Source of the DNA: Henriciella sp.
GTDB taxonomy: Bacteria > Pseudomonadota > Alphaproteobacteria > Caulobacterales > Hyphomonadaceae
Direction of reading: 5' to 3'
Length of the DNA stretch: 64,000 bases
Assembly (NCBI RefSeq): GCF_029936995.1
Contig: NZ_JAPYRE010000002.1
Coordinates: forward strand, 434,001-498,000
A program made the position numbers and the translations under genes. Shown one piece after another: positions 63,655-64,000 of this stretch. Numbering within the stretch: the first letter of the stretch is position 1; each line of letters opens with the position of its first letter. The notes beneath the pieces were generated by a model that was not told the DNA's origin, made no database searches, and saw only the letters and a list, made by a program, of their open reading frames with translations.

Positions 63655-64000
63655 CTAGAAGCGTTCTGCATCCAGCGCCATCACCGGGTCTGCGCCCGTC
63701 TTGAGCTTGGCGAGATGTGCGCCGGTTTCCGGCAGGATGCGACTGATATAATAGCGTCCTGTGACGAGCTTGTCGTCATAATACGGGTCGCTCCCGCGTT
63801 TCTCGAGCGCGGTTTTCGCCATCTTCGCCCACATATAGGCGAGCGCGGTCAGGCCGAAAAGGTTGAGATAGTCGGTCGAAGCCGCCCCGGCATTGTTGAA
63901 GTCGCTCATGCCGTTCTGCATCAACCAGGTCGTGCCGTCCTGAAGCTGCGCCTTGGCGTCGGACAGGGCGGCAATAAAGGGTTCGAGGTCGGTATTGTCC
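63655..64000 (-). CDS. Acyl-CoA dehydrogenase with extended C-terminal domain (N-terminus outside window)
   Basis: Only the last 114 residues are visible, reading in from the window edge. They resemble the C-terminal helical domain found in the large (about 590-residue) acyl-CoA dehydrogenases such as DmdC-type 3-methylmercaptopropionyl-CoA dehydrogenases: NLFGLTALAYMWAKMA and GRYYISRILPETGAHLAKL. A role in DMSP or fatty-acid degradation is possible but cannot be decided without the catalytic part. It is the most upstream visible gene of the beta-oxidation cluster. Confidence 0.75.
   Translation of the reverse strand, partial: DNTDLEPFIAALSDAKAQLQDGTTWLMQNGMSDFNNAGAASTDYLNLFGLTALAYMWAKMAKTALEKRGSDPYYDDKLVTGRYYISRILPETGAHLAKLKTGADPVMALDAERF

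Overview
The window is 64 kb of a GC-rich alphaproteobacterial chromosome, most likely a free-living aquatic member of the Hyphomonadaceae/Caulobacterales. This is an inference from gene content: a RegB/RegA redox pair with an SCO-type copper protein, a CpdR-like receiver, COQ9, TadE/TadG-type proteins, a CYP153-type P450, intracellular PHB depolymerase and a beta-oxidation operon. No lineage marker was searched. There is no prophage, insertion sequence, CRISPR array or conjugation module. Genes are densely packed, many adjacent genes overlap by 1-11 bp, and several convergent pairs overlap at their 3' ends.

Region by region. 1-3.7 kb: the tail of a malyl-CoA lyase-like gene, two paralogous secreted TonB-C-like proteins, an NTF2-like protein and an acetyltransferase, then accA. 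3.7-7.2 kb: a SugE/Gdx guanidinium exporter behind a candidate guanidine-II riboswitch, a DksA-type zinc-finger protein, a NatA/NatB-like ABC exporter, and rpsU (S21), which has no canonical start codon. 7.2-16.5 kb: COQ9, a DUF481 protein with a structured leader, purE-purK, a diguanylate cyclase, a degenerate SDR, a CYP153-like P450, nth, and an AT-richer cysteine-rich Sel1-like lipoprotein. 16.5-21 kb: regA, regB, an SCO protein, phaZ and a PCuAC copper chaperone, a set linked to respiration, copper delivery and carbon storage. 21-29 kb: trpS, murJ, glnD, a histidinol-phosphatase-like gene, an XRE regulator, a candidate small RNA, N-formylglutamate amidohydrolase and cpdR.

29.4-32.8 kb: tRNA-Val(GAC), an AT-rich gap, an isolated tadE/tadG-like pair and a TetR regulator; this looks like an accessory segment. 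32.8-50.2 kb: mostly housekeeping genes (threonine aldolase, a pteridine-reductase-like SDR, a Ca2+/Na+ antiporter led by a 26-codon membrane ORF, pgsA, uvrC, an aminotransferase, dps, a LysR regulator, a LexA-like S24 repressor, pyrD, a MATE exporter, an HDAC-like gene, recQ and a GNAT-nitrilase fusion). 50.19-50.47 kb: a compact element with about 30-bp terminal inverted repeats. 50.5-58.4 kb: an AmpG-like transporter, two hotdog thioesterases, a flavin monooxygenase, an M23 peptidase, TetR, an alpha/beta hydrolase, an OmpA-like lipoprotein, and a second TetR that is a close paralogue of the one at 32.1 kb. 58.6-64 kb: a minus-strand fatty-acid beta-oxidation cluster.

The features that best repay follow-up are mostly small or non-coding: the sRNA candidate with an anti-Shine-Dalgarno linker and a dyad in its promoter (27.9-28.0 kb), the AUC start of rpsU, the inverted-repeat element at 50.2 kb, the candidate guanidine-II riboswitch, and small membrane ORFs embedded in the antiporter and beta-oxidation operons. 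No single large undescribed multi-gene system is evident.
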